From Campylorhamphus procurvoides (Eukaryota > Chordata > Aves > Passeriformes > Dendrocolaptidae): 64,000 bases of DNA. The notes beneath the pieces were generated by a model, which saw only the letters and a list, made by a program, of their open reading frames with translations, searched no databases and was not told the DNA's origin. The translations under genes and the position numbers were made by a program. Shown one piece after another: positions 24,701 to 36,900 of this stretch; positions within the stretch are counted from its first letter, which is position 1; each line of letters opens with the position of its first letter. The stretch is taken from the NCBI GenBank assembly GCA_013396655.1, contig WBMV01000018.1, positions 124,001 to 188,000 on the forward strand, in the 5' to 3' direction.

Positions 24701-25628
24701 TCTTTTGCAAAAGAATGATTTCTCAAGGAGGATTGTTTTCACAAAGTCATTGTACTTTATTGCACTCCAGAAAAGTTCTCATCTGAAAGAGTTCTTTTGA
24801 CATTGAAAATGTGTTTCACATTTTATTCTGCATAGTTTATACATTGAAGTTTGAATTTTCAGAAATAAATACTTTAGGTGCCCAAGTCCTAATGAAAAGC
24901 TGATCTCTACATTGCAATTCTCAGTACGTCCAGAGAAAAGCTGACCATCTCTCCTAAAAGTATGTCTGGTAGCTGAAAATATTAGGTGGGAAATTTATTT
25001 GCAAATTTTCATATCTCAAATATGAGGGCATGTTTCTAGTTTCCTGAATGACCTGAATACATCAGTTTCAGCAGTCCTTGCCATTTAGCTTTCTCTCATG
25101 TTAGCAACACAACCCATAATGGGTCATGCAGTACAGTGCTCAACATCCTGGGTCTAATAATCTGTGAATATATATATCTTTTTTTGGAAAACCCTATGTC
25201 AATTAAGAGGCAATTAAGTCAACTGGTAGACTATGGAATTCTGTAATTATGTGTTCATTGTAGAAGACTGGCAAATTGCCCAAAACTTGTTCTTAGGGTT
25301 TTGTGTAGAAGCATTTTTGGAAAGCTCTGTTGATATTAAATAGACCAAATTTTAGTCGATCAACTTGGATTATGTAATATGTACTTATTTTTTGAGAGAA
25401 CTTTTATTTATCACTTTTCCCTGTCAAAGTTATTTAAGTTAAATAAAACAGTGTGGCATTGTAGCATGATCAATTTTTATTTTTTTTTTCATTTTGTAGA
25501 TATAAATAATACTGATAGTTCACTACCTAGAGTTGTATGATGTTGATCTATTTTATGACTTAATTATCTCCAAGTGGAAGTCCTTAGCTCATATTTAAAA
25601 CCCACAAAACAAATATTGTTGAAGTGAT
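21787..25628. other. unique AT-rich DNA
   Basis: No supported gene or transposon. It contains short (TA)n/(ATCT)n-like tracts near 22975-23045, and A runs near 23758-23768 and 23995-24008. Minus-strand open frames around 24413-24742 overlap each other and look like chance. Confidence 0.6.
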
Positions 25629-25692
25629 TAATTGATTTATTAACATGTAATTGATCGGCAATCAGTGAACTACATGACTGCGATAAATATCA
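25629..25692. repeat. unclassified dispersed repeat, copy 1
   Basis: TTGATTTATTAAC followed by an AATTGATCGGCAATCA-like stretch and GTGAACTACA aligns over about 60 bases with 61925-61986, same strand and same order, with small indels. Two copies 36 kb apart point to an interspersed repeat, possibly an LTR end, but I cannot name it. Confidence 0.55.
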
Positions 25693-27181
25693 GCAATAGA
25701 TCAGCCAAATCAAATAATAATAAAAATTGAAAAAATCCTATGCTGCTTTATATAAATAATTCCAAAACATTCTGATTTCCTCCTGCCATCACACACACAT
25801 AGTTACAGCCATATTCCCTTTCTCAAAGGCCTTGTAGGTTGCCAACACACCCCCCTTCCCTGGGAATGCAAGGTATACACACCACTTCTGATGAAGAAGT
25901 AAGTGTTTGAGCTTTGCCTGCACCTGTACTCCTCCCTACAACCTGCAAGAGCACGTACTGGACATCTGGCATCCCATGAGGCAAAACACACATGTGAGGT
26001 GTTGGTCCCCATGTGTTGCACCCTGCAGCGCCACCCAACTTGCTTGAGTGCATTAGCTCAAGGCAGCTTTTGGAGAGGTTGCTGTGCTCAGACCAGGCAG
26101 TAGCTGCGATATCACACAGTTGTGATGTCTTGCAGTGTCAAAAAAAAAAAAAATCTGGTGCTTTCACTATAAGATTTCTCTCTCACCCTCTATTGAGCAT
26201 TTTCATGTTCTTTCATGTTCTCTTTAGACTTCTCTTCTCATTGTTTCTTCTTTTGTTTCAAAAGTCTCTGTCTCAGTCTCATCAGTTACTGTCTAATCCC
26301 ACTGAGGGCTGGCTTCCTCTTTAATGTGATCAGTTTAGGGAAACATTCTTTCAGATAGCGTCATATATTCAATTCACATACACTCATTTTATGCTCACTT
26401 AACGGGTGCTGTCCAGGGTGTTTGCTAAGGGTGGGATGTGCAAGGGTATGACTTTATAGAATTTAGGGTGAATTTTACCCGGATTTACCCCCATACCAGA
26501 GATTTCATAATGATCCACTTGATATTTTAGTTTGATTGTCTGGACTACCTTTTACAAATGCATGCTTGTGGAGAAATGTATTTTAAAAAGTAAGCAAATG
26601 ATGCTTGTATAAAAAATGGTGAGTCATTCATATGCTTCAAAAAAATTAAATTGAATTTTGATACTCAGAAAAGATGTTTTTATTCTAAGGATGGAAATAA
26701 TTAGAAATAGATAGGTCATGTTTTCAGAAAAGTCATTTCATCATTTGGCAGGATACATGATTTATCCCACTTAGGAATTCTTATGTCTTGACTGCAATTT
26801 CTTATCGGGTCTAAATTATTAAGATAATATTACGTTCTTGGTAGTGACAATTACACTTTATTACCTCTTGAGACTTCAACTGTTTGATTTTGTAATGTGT
26901 ACTTAAGTCTGAAGAGTACATATTTGTTTAATGACATTTATAGCTGCTAAATCAAACTTCCATATAGTTTTCTCACTGATAAAATGTACGTAGCAAAAAA
27001 CTTTAAAAATAATTTTGGTAATTCTTTAATGAAACCATATTTGAATAAATTTTGTTTGTTTTATTTATTTATTTATTGAAAACCAGAGTAATTATTGACA
27101 AACATGGATTATTTTTGTCCTTTTTTTCCCCTCTGAAGCTGCATCAACTAGGAACTGCATAGGCCATCCTGTTTCATATAT
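25693..27181. other. possible repeat remnant and AT-rich DNA
   Basis: About 25790-26330 is richer in GC, followed by a T/C-rich stretch with a short tandem duplication (CATGTTCTTT, near 26203-26222) and an A13 run at about 26141-26153. It might continue the unclassified repeat at 25629. No ends or coding capacity were seen. 26340-27181 is plain AT-rich DNA with a (TTTA)n tract near 27060-27077. Confidence 0.45.
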
Positions 27182-27274
27182 TGTTGCCTTAAGGAAGGGG
27201 AAAAAACCTTTCCAAGACAACTTTATATGGGTAAAGCAGAGAAGAGTTCTTTACTTATAGGGTTTCCGGGTACA

Positions 27275-27355
27275 GAATATAAAGGAGTATAAAAGAGTAT
27301 ATAAAGTATAAAGAGTATAAAAGAGTATATAAAGTATAAAAAGTATAAAAGAGTA
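27275..27355 (+). repeat. tandem array of TATAAA-containing units
   Basis: About nine TATAAA/TATAAAG/TATAAAA words occur in 80 bases, mostly in 8-10-base units such as GAGTATAAAA and AGTATATAAA. It is a short-period minisatellite inside an LTR-like block. On the plus strand every unit is a TATA-box look-alike. Confidence 0.85.
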
Positions 27356-27659
27356 CAACACGTGTTGATAAGTAACAGATAGAAAAGATCGGTGCTAGGA
27401 TGAACTCATGGCCTCAGGAATACCATGTGAGCTCTTTTCCAAGCACCACCGCTTCAAAACATGCAGAGTAAACTAATCTGAAAGGCGTCCCTTTCATTTC
27501 ATTCCCGGCTGTTTCCAGCCAAACCCCCTGAGCCACTCTGATATGCCTTACCGAAGCAACCAAGGGACAACCCGTCCCTCCCAGGTGAAAAACCCTTTCA
27601 CCTAACAGGTTGAGAACATGACTCTTGCAACATCTGGGCCCAAGTCATCTCACCTCCCA

Positions 27660-27660
27660 N
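27660..27660. other. unresolved base (N)
   Basis: A single ambiguous base follows a CCTCCCA stretch. It is an assembly artefact with no interpretation. Confidence 0.95.
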
Positions 27661-27899
27661 TCCAAGGTTGCTGGGCTTTGCTTTCTTGTTTTGACTAACA
27701 TGGTATCTAGTTGCCTTAGCTCTGGTACATGTTTTCCTTGTGCAGTGTTCCAGCTATTATCTGACCCTTAAGACAGCTAACACAGGGTTAGAGGTTGCAG
27801 GCTATGCTATATGTGAGAAGTATACCTAGAAGTATAAAAATCTACAAATTCATGAAAGCCCTACGGCAACATTATGAATGGAAACTCTACAAAGATAAG

Positions 27900-28800
27900 G
27901 TTTCTTCCTGGAAAAAAACCCTGTGGTTAGACCTGTACATTACACCTGTTACATTCCGGTCTAGCTTTACCTGGTATATAATTTTAGGCTTCAAGAGATT
28001 TTGCTCACTCAGACTCTTGCAAAGCCTTGATTCCTTGATACCTTGAGTTCACATCCAGAGAAAAGGCTACACAGTTTCTCTAAGAGATTTCTTTAAATTT
28101 GGAGAGAAGAAATAGGTGTTTTGGCAAACAGGGTTTTACAGAAATAGCATGCAACTTCACAAAAGCATTACATCAGGCTCCTGGTACTAACAAGCATTGC
28201 TAAAGAGTAGAGAACATGTTTGTTACACCCAGCAAAAGCTTTACACATCTTAAGTGAGATACCCACAGCTTACAGAAAATAGGTGTTTAAGTTGCTCACA
28301 AGAGGAAGAAAACAGTAAAGGAAGAGAGATTAGCAAAGAAAGAAAGGAGAGAACACTACAGTTACTGCTTAGAAGCTGCACATTGACAGCTTCAAGGAAA
28401 GCAGGCAAGGGTAAGATGGAGACCTCTAGCATGTCTGTTTATAGACTTTGTTTACTGTGGCCACCCACCCCAGGCAGGACCTGTGGTTCACTGACTATTC
28501 ACTGTCCCCTCAGCCAAAGTGAGGGGTGGCATAGCCGGACAGAGGCTCTGGGGATGTGGTTTGTGTAGGCTACCAGGTGGGCCTTATTGATTGACAGGTC
28601 CCCCATGCGGGCTCCATGCCATGTGGCTGCAGATCCCAGTGGCCACCTTGGCTGACCATGTGGACACCAGTGCTGGAGCTGTGGCCCTGTCTCCTGACAC
28701 ACACACACACACAGGGTGGTTCTAACCAAATAATTACTTCTCTAGTGTGTAACAACACCCATTTGGTAAGTCTCCATAATCTTTTACTCTCAGCAGTGTT
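27900..28800 (-). mobile_element. LTR, family A copy 2 (inverted)
   Basis: The reverse complement follows the copy at 48930-49800 closely: 'tgtcaatcaataaggccc' then 'acctggtagcc', 'agagcctctg', CTATAAA (plus 28438-28444), 'ctccatctta', a T/C-rich U5 and 'gcaaaatctcttgaagc'. An (AC)n tract at 28697-28713 lies near its upstream end. Termini are blurred and no target duplication was seen. Immediately downstream on the minus strand lies the LTR-like block 27182-27782. Confidence 0.65.
28697..28713. repeat. (AC)n microsatellite
   Basis: This is a run of about eight AC units in the upstream part of the inverted LTR copy. The corresponding part of the 48.9-kb copy has only a GTGTGTGG-like trace, so the run grew after insertion or differs between subfamilies. 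Confidence 0.85.
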
Positions 28801-29611
28801 TATTAACTCAAACACAGAACTGTGTTAACATAGCTTCAGGTTTACAGCTGCATCCTGCCTGGACAGGTCAGAGTAACTGAGGGAGAACTTACTTGCATCA
28901 GACTGAAAAACAGCAAAAGAAGAAGAAACCAGTCTTCAGCAGATCAGCAGTGCCCTCTAATAGCTCCTTGTTAACATTACCATTCCTGAAACTGGAAGAT
29001 CACAGTCTTTCACTGCTTTAGAGTATTTATATGTTTGTATCAAGTCTTTTTATGTTATTTGTTTAATGCTTGACTACATGAATAAAGTCATTATGCTGTG
29101 TCATGTTGAGAGACTTGACATTTTAAAATATTTATTTCTGAGAAGATAAATTTAGAGCAAAAATGTTATCTGTAGCTCATAAAACCAGATTTGGTGACCT
29201 TCCAGTGTTGAAAGTGTGCTCAGTGTTGACAAATGCACAAGCTACATGTTGATTAATTTTCAATTGATGCACGGAAGTTATTTTACTTGAAACTATATTG
29301 AAAAGGAAGGCTTCAGTGAAATATGTTAGAAATGTCAATTCTGAGAAAAGACTGTAGTTCATAAACTGCTGCAATAACCTGCCTATTACTGTCCAGAGAA
29401 AGTTATAACTATGGAGTGTTCTTCTATGGACATTGAAATTAATTCAAATATTTATACTTCCTGTTAATTTTAGCATTAATAAACTATTGCAAGTCAATTT
29501 GAAATTTCTGAATTAGGAGGTTTATCCTGTGTATATATATACATATATACTTGCAGACAAGTATATATGCAAATATGTGTTCTTATTTTAATAAATTACA
29601 GATTTTAGAAA
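28801..29611. other. unique AT-rich DNA with a strong hairpin
   Basis: No gene. It includes a perfect 12-bp inverted repeat at 29542-29569, listed separately. The last bases before 29612 (GAAA) match those after 30660. Confidence 0.65.
29542..29569. repeat. perfect 12-bp hairpin
   Basis: CATATATACTTG (29542-29553) and CAAGTATATATG (29558-29569) pair fully around the 4-base loop CAGA. It lies outside any recognised transposon and is preceded by a short (TA)n stretch. Confidence 0.9.
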
Positions 29612-30660
29612 TGCTGTGGGAAGATAACCCTGACTGGATGCCAGGTACCCACTGAAGCCACTCTCTCACTCCTCTCTGTAACTGGACAGAGGAGAGAAAG
29701 TACAATGAATGATTCATGAGTTGAGATAAGAGCTGGGAGAGGTCACCTAATGATCACCATCACAGAAAACCAGACTCAAATTGGGGATATTAATTAAATT
29801 TATTACTGACAGGATCAGAGCAAAAGCGTGAGAAGTAAAATAATCTTAAAACCACCTTCCCTTCACTCTTTCTTCCTTCCAAGTTCTACCACCTCCCACA
29901 CAGGAGTGCAGGGAGACAGGGAAAGGGGGTTATGGTCAGTTGTTTCTGTTGCTGTCAGGGAAAGGAGTCCTTCCCCTGCATCCTGTGGGGTCCCTCCCAC
30001 AGGAGACAGTGCTTCACAAACCTTTCTGGCATGAGTCCATTTCACAGGCAACAGTTCTTCACAAACTGCTTCAACATGGGTCACTTCTCCATGGAGTGCA
30101 GTCCTTCACAAGCAAGCTGCTCCAGTGTGGGTCCTCCACAAGGCCACAAGTCCTACAAGGGAAAACCTGCTTCAGCATGGGCTCCTCTCTCCATGGGTCA
30201 GCAGGTCCCTGACAGGACCGCACTCCAGCATGGGGCTCCCACCGGGTCACAGGCTTTCTTGAGCATCCACTCACTGTGATGTGGGCTCCTCCACAGGCTG
30301 CAGGTGGATCTCTGTACTCCGTGGTCCTGCATGGGCTGTGTAGGGACAGCTGCTCCACCCTGGTCTGCACCACGGGATGCAAGGGGACCTCAGCTCTGGT
30401 GCCAGGGGTACATCCTCCCCCTCCTTCTGCACTGATCTTGGTGTCTATATTTTTCACATGTTCATCTGTGTGGTAACTTTCTTTCCCTTCTTAAATATGT
30501 TATCACATTACTATCATTCCTGATTGGCTCAGCCTTGGTCAGCAGCAGGAAGCCCATCCTAGAACCAATTGGCATTGGCTTCACCAGACGTAGAGGAAGC
30601 TTCTAGCAGCTTCTAACAGAAGCCAGCCCTGTAGCCCTCCACTACCAAAGCCTAGTCACA
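29612..30660 (-). mobile_element. bird ERV LTR, about 1.05 kb, probably solo
   Basis: The plus strand starts TGCTGTGGGAAGATAACC and ends ...CCTAGTCACA, i.e. TG/CA termini, flanked by the 4-base direct repeat GAAA (29608-29611, 30661-30664). Inside, on the minus strand, come 'gaagcttcctctacgtctgg', 'agccaatcagg', 'taacatatttaagaaggg', then a GC-richer region with a roughly 51-bp period, and near the 3' end 'aataaatttaattaat'. These landmarks match a widespread bird LTR type known to me, probably ERVL-like. Overlapping open frames up to 128 codons fall in the repeat region and are not genes. The 4-base duplication is short enough to need checking. Confidence 0.8.
30066..30272. repeat. imperfect 51-bp tandem repeat inside LTR
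   Basis: Units beginning CTGCTTCAACATGGGTC, CTGCTCCAGTGTGGGTC, CTGCTTCAGCATGGGCTC and GCACTCCAGCATGGGGCTC start at 30066, 30117, 30167 and 30220, a spacing of 50-53 bases. The repeat accounts for much of the LTR length and for its open frames in several phases. Confidence 0.8.
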
Positions 30661-33600
30661 GAAACCCAATACAGAAGGTGAACATATTTATAGGAAATTC
30701 CTCTGTGTTCCAGTCCATTTCTTGATTTCACAGTTCTACCCTGATGCAGAGACATTGTGTAGTTTCCAGGTTACTATATTGACATGCACTTAAAACAGTG
30801 ACATTCTTTTTAGCTTCAGACAGCTCACAAATCTGTGTATCGATAACACATAAGGGATGCAGTAGAGTAAAGTGAAAGCTTTAGTGAATAGGCAGGGGTT
30901 TCACATCTAAATTGTGAGACATTCTGAATGCTGGGTGCAACACATTATCTAAGAATTATTTTAAAATAATAATTTATTAGTTATTGCATGTCCTTTGCTA
31001 AATTAATGTACAAAGGCTGCTCTTTTGAAAAAAGTTGATTTTTAAACCCAGTGGTTCTGCTGAGAAGAATAAGTTCAGTTATACTTATTTTGTACTATCA
31101 GTGAATATTTTGTACAATGAATGAACTTTGTGATTAAAATTATTTTGTGTAAATATTAAAAGTCCAATTTGAGACAAATACTTTTCTTTTCACTGCATAG
31201 TATAGAAATGAATCCTGACAGAAAACATGAAATATATGAATAGTTATATTAAAGTTGTCTATCACTGATATGTCTGTAATTTCTGTTCTAGCAGCAATAC
31301 AGATTTGTCATTACTGGTTGTGGGAAATGGTGTTAGAAAATTCTTGGAAGAGCACGACTAAATTGGTGTTTGTGTTTCTAAACATTCAGATTGCAAAATG
31401 CTTATCTGTTCTTGTATATATTACCTGACTTGAGTGTAATTTTTGCAGAAGAGAAAGGAAAGACACTTTGACTTGAACTAATTACTTATGCTCACTTTTC
31501 ATCAAGACTGGAAAAAACAAGAACACTCAGAGGACAATTCTGGAATCAAATGTACACCAAAAAAAACCCCAAAAAACAACCCAGACCAGCTTGTCTCCTT
31601 TTTCTCTGCAGACTATAAATGGATCTTCTAGTGGCTAGTTCATGCTTAGGTGTCTGTCATAGAAGTGACTATGAAGGCAGCTAAGAGTGAGATAGTCACA
31701 AACTCACAACCACATGATTCACTGACATACAATCTAAAATCTCTTTACTCAGCAAGATGGGATCAGTGAGGGGGTAACAATTTCACTGCTAGAATTTCTA
31801 TTCCCCCCACCCCCAATTCAAACACCTCAGAGATGCCACACTTCCAATCTATCTCTGACCAATGTCATGGATGAAGGGGAATGAGACATTCTTTCTGATT
31901 AAAAAAACTTGTCAGGTCCTAGATGTTAATATAATGGATCTATCTTGAGCTTAACCTTCTGCATAGCATCAGATGTCTAGGATGCATCCTCCTGCTCTCT
32001 TCAGAGGCCATTGTTTCATTATTTTATTGCTTTCTACTGACTGTTAGCATAAACTGACAACAATCTTGCTAATCACAAAGCTGCAAGCCAAAGTTTTGGA
32101 ATTTCTTGAGATTTATGTCCAACCCAATAGTCCCCATGGTTTCTATCACCACATGATCTCCTGTCCCAAACATGTTCCTAATGTGCAGGTTTAGGCACAT
32201 ATGTGAAATAAAACGTATCTGTTACTCTTTTCTTTGTTTTTTCTCCGTCATACCAAGTAGATGATTATTTAGAGCTAAGGAGATGTACTCAAGGCTTAAA
32301 TCATCTGGGTAGTCTGAGCTGGTTTCAGGTGTCTAATTGCTACTTAATATTGCTGGTAAATAATATTTAGTACTAGTTGGGATGAATCCTGTTACCACCG
32401 TCAATAAACATATATTATTCTAAATAAACTGGTAAACCCAGTAGAAAATAGACAGATAGAACAGCTTAAAGTGGTACTTTTTAGGAGAATATATTTATGA
32501 TATAAATGCATATGAAATTAAATAACAAGCTGGAAACAATAAAGCTCTTATAAGTAGTCAAAGATGATGACAAAAAGTGTGCATCTCCTCAGGTGATCAC
32601 CAGTGTGCATTGCCAGTGCCTTGAGGATATCACAGAAAGCAGTTCTCTGTGATGAAGGGTGCTTCTTCAAATTGTATTATACACCAGTCCTCATACAAAT
32701 GGACAAATTTCCAAATCTCCACTTATGAGGGCTTAGCTATTCATCTTGTATGTACACAATAATGATATGGACATAAAGTTTAAGATGACTAGCTTTCCCT
32801 ACTGCTTAGAATGACTCATTCTTACTTTTCAGTATCTCAAATTGTTCAAACACCTAACTTACAAGTGTTCATATTCTTCTTGAAAAAGTTTGCCATTTTC
32901 ACATCATCTTTTAAGTAACAGTGAGAACAGAGCTAATCATAGTACTTAATAATTAACCTAGAAACACATGTATATATATTATATTTTGCCGTAATTTTTT
33001 CCTACTTTTATTCAACATTTCTTCATAGAGGAAATACCTCCCAGTGTCTTTACTGTGTAGGCATGGAAATTTTATTTCACAGTTTAATTACTAGTCCCTT
33101 TTGTAACTAGGAAGTTTCTCTGCTCACTCATGATTTCTTTGTTTGTTTGTTTCCTTGTTTATTTATTTATTTTCAATATGGAAAACCAGAATAGAGTGAT
33201 TTAAATTGGGTTTGTAACACTATCAAATTGCAAGCAGGTTGTAAGTGCATATTGTTGCAGGGGTAAATTTCTTGTTCATGTTAAAAAGTTTTAGAAATAC
33301 CATGAATGCAGGAAATGAGATCAGGTCTCTTTGCAGCTGTCCATTAATTGGATATGTTGCAATGCATATCTGTAGTAAAGCTGTCATCCTTGAATCCTCT
33401 CATGCATCTTTTTATTTCAGAATTCTTTGACTTTTTAAAATTCATACAGAATTATGGATGCAAAAATAAAAATCATCTTTAAATGAATTAACATATTTCT
33501 CCTTTTTTATAAATTGTTATTCAAATTCTGTGAAAGTATTTCTGTCCTTCTTGTGTTTACTTTTTAAGTGCCATATATACCTATTTGTGTATATATATTT

Positions 33601-33894
33601 AACCAGACTACAATCTTCTGTTTTTCTGTTGTTGGTTTTTTTTTTTTTTGTAGAAATATTGCATAAGTACAGCTGTGTGAAGCTATGATCAGTCATCAGA
33701 TAAATTCTGTCTAGACACCATGTAGCTTATTTACATAAAAGACAAGAATGGGAATCCTGACATAATAAATCGCCTTTATTATTTTTTTTAACTGTAACAT
33801 TGCTGATTATATGCCATTTGCCTCTGCCACTCCAGGGTATTTATTGGTGGACTGATGGTAAATAGGAACTACCTAAGTCGCTTGCCAAATCCGA

Positions 33895-33902
33895 TGACGT
33901 CA
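33895..33902. promoter_or_regulatory. palindromic CRE (TGACGTCA)
   Basis: The exact 8-base CREB/ATF consensus TGACGTCA lies in a locally GC-richer stretch within the repeat-free span. The octamer holds a CpG, which is rare here. One site alone may be chance: about one per 65 kb is expected even with equal base use, less in AT-rich DNA. Confidence 0.35.
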
Positions 33903-36900
33903 GAAACAAATTTTTGAATTAGTGCTCTCTTGGTGGGAGCTGAATTCAAGTGATGGATACAGTAGTATACAGCAAAACCATTAAGGAATGTAATAAATTG
34001 CTTCAAATATTAACTTTGAAAAAAATTAAATAATAATTAGGAGTTAGCATTTGCAGTAGCTATAGCATCCTTGTGACACTTCAGAGACTTTAAAAGTCAA
34101 TCTGAATTTCATACTAGATGAATTATATTTTTATTTCCGGCAATGCCATTATTATACCTGTAGGTGATCATCAATCATCCTCTGACCTAAAAGTCATGGA
34201 TCACAGCTATTAAGATTTTATTAATTTGATAAAAGGAAACTCTGAACTTTGAAGAAGATGACACTTTATGTGGAGAAAAATAATACAATTAAGCAAAATA
34301 TTGTTATCAACAGTAGAGAATAGTGCATATACATTTGAAAAAAAAATCCAATGAAAGGCAAATCTGATGTAAATAATACAGACCACTGCATGCCTTTTTT
34401 TATTTATTTAAAGTTTTGTTTAATTTTCCCTATTTAACATACTTTCCAGGATTTTAACATGTAAGATATTTAAACCATCTATTCTTATATTTTACTGGGA
34501 GTGAATTAGCAACACCTTGTCAACCAATTAAAAGCAATATCAATTCAATTACTTCTGTTATATTTTTGCAAGAAAATTGTGCAGACAGGTAACTAAATGG
34601 TTATAAACAAAGTCATACATCAATATCCTATTCTTTCATTCATTTTCTCCTCAAAAAAAATTGTTCTGATAAAGTGTGCAACTAAAGGAATTATTAGTAT
34701 TCTTCTATTGTATAACCCAGAGCTAATAAATTTGTATGACAGAATAAAACTTGGTTTGAAATTTCTTCTTCCTCCTCTTTGCTTATACCATACTTGTCCT
34801 AAAAGAAAACAAAACAGATATTGTGAAAAGCTGCTTCAGAAGGACTGGAATAAGCCATCAAAAGAAGATGAGTGAGATGCAGTGAGAGAAGGAACAGAAA
34901 ATAACAAATTCTCTTCTCTTTTTATTTAAGAAGCCTCTCATTGATTTCAATGAGGTCAAGAGCAAAAGAAGAATGAGATTTAAAGAATGAGTGAATCAAT
35001 ATAAAACTATTTGCCCTGCAATTTATATTATATTTTCACAATTTAATTAAACTCATTAACTTTTTTTTTTTAAAACTGGTCTTTCCTCTAAAGTTCTATG
35101 TTTATTTTACTCCTCTATTGTACCAAAAGTGATGCTGTTCTTTGAACTGTTGTAGTGACAATACATTTTTCTCATTCCCTCCTTTCTCAGAAATATTCAA
35201 GATGGCAAAAACTTGTCATGAGAGGTCAATGAAATCATGAAAGAAAGAAGAAGAAAATAAGGAACCTCATATATTCCTTTTTTGAGCAGGAATAGAAAAA
35301 TAAATGTAAATACTTAAATGTGCTTTGCTATTAATATTAACACAGGCATTTTCTTGGAGAAATTTTTCTCTTGTGGAAAAAAAAAGAAAGAAAAAAAGAA
35401 AAATTTATGCAAAATACTGTTGTGTGGTATTTAGACAGCCATATAGTTTCAACTTAAATATAACTGCATTCAGAAGAAATTTTCAGTTTTAAATACTGGT
35501 TCACTCCAGTTATCTTTCTCTAAATCTACTTCTATATCCTAAAATGTATCATTTTGGTTGTATACTCTTTTACAAAGCTGGTGCATCAGTAAATTATCAA
35601 CAGCCACAGGATATTTAAAACCAGAACTGCTTTTACAATAGGAACTCCTCATGGAATTCTGCTAATGTAGGAATAGATATGAATATCTTCATATGAACTA
35701 GTCATTCTCAGCAATCTTAATAAATGCAGAAGAAAAGAAATATTTCTCCTTGTGGAAGTTTGTCTGTTTTCTTGCTCCATATGTATCTGGGACCACGTGG
35801 AAGAACAGGATGTGTTGTATTTTCAAGCCATAGAACACTTAGGTATATATGTAATATTCTAAAGTGAGTTTTTTATAATCTATTACAGACAGATTTTATT
35901 TTGTTCAAACTTCAGTGATTGCTGCTTGTAGGAAAAATCTGAAAAATAGGACAAATATTTGGTTTTGATTCAGAGGTACTTCTCAGGTGTCATTATATAT
36001 CTTGAATAGAACACTACATTAGTAACAGAATAATTTGCTTTTTCCATCTAACTAAAAAGTGTGATCTTTCTTTTCAGTGTAACCAAAAACTGTGGTGGAA
36101 TGGATAATATTTATTTATCTAATATTTATTTGGAATTTAGAGTGTGCATATTTCACTTCTTACTGGAATTTAGTTTAAAACCTTAGGGAGGTTGACACTA
36201 ATACATAGTATAGGAGTTTACTACTTTAAAAATCATGTTGTTGGGAATGTGTAATTTTAATATAGTTCATTCTCTTTCTAGATGTCTATTGGTTTCTGAA
36301 TAAATGCTTAGAATTAATAGGTTTGAGTAGTAAAACTTGCAATACCTTAGGAAGATTTAATTTGCTCCATCTGTCAGATTTATTACAGTTTTGGTTACAA
36401 GGGATATCTGTGTCATCTGCTTCAAAATGGTGTACAAAGCTGTTAAAAAAAATTTCACCTCTGAAATAGGTCAACTTGAAGGCACAAAAGAAGAGATACA
36501 TGCTTTATTTGGAAAACCTATTGTCTCAGAAGCCATTTGGCATGGTAGTTGAAGAAATTTCTAAACAAATTTTCCTGCCTCAATTTTTTATAAAAGTTAT
36601 TTTTCTTCGGGGAGGAGGGATGTTGTTGTTTTATTATAATCTGTTATTAATGATGCTGGAGGATGTAAGCATTTTAGATACATGATTATTACATTAATTT
36701 GAAATAATTAATTCCAGAGGGTTTTTTTAACAGTTCATAGTACATTATAAGAATTAAATCCAACAAACAATGACAACAAAAACTTTTCCTCATGCTTCCT
36801 GGTGACTCCTGAAGAAAAATGAGATGCATCTTCAACTATCATAACTAGCATAAAGATATTATTGGTTTTGAAAACAACAACAAAAAAATCTAAACAAAAA

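Larger units (their letters stand above)
27182..27782. mobile_element. LTR-like block with TATA-like array
   Basis: The block begins TGTTGCCTTAAGG and ends CCTTAAGACAGCTAACA, giving TG...CA termini and imperfect inverted repeats at LTR-like length (601 bp). It holds an array of GAGTATAAAA-type units at 27275-27355 and one unresolved base at 27660. No flanking target duplication was found, and neither strand shows a clear primer-binding or polypurine site next to it, so orientation is left open. It abuts the family A LTR at 27900-28800, so the two may be parts of one degraded provirus or a nested pair. Confidence 0.5.

Noticed and set aside
24413..24742. 109-codon minus-strand frame overlapping a second frame
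   Set aside because: Composition follows the AT-rich background and two frames overlap, which is typical of chance.
30071..30457. 128-codon minus-strand frame and overlapping plus-strand frames
   Set aside because: They come from the 51-bp repeat of the LTR, which is open in several frames at once.
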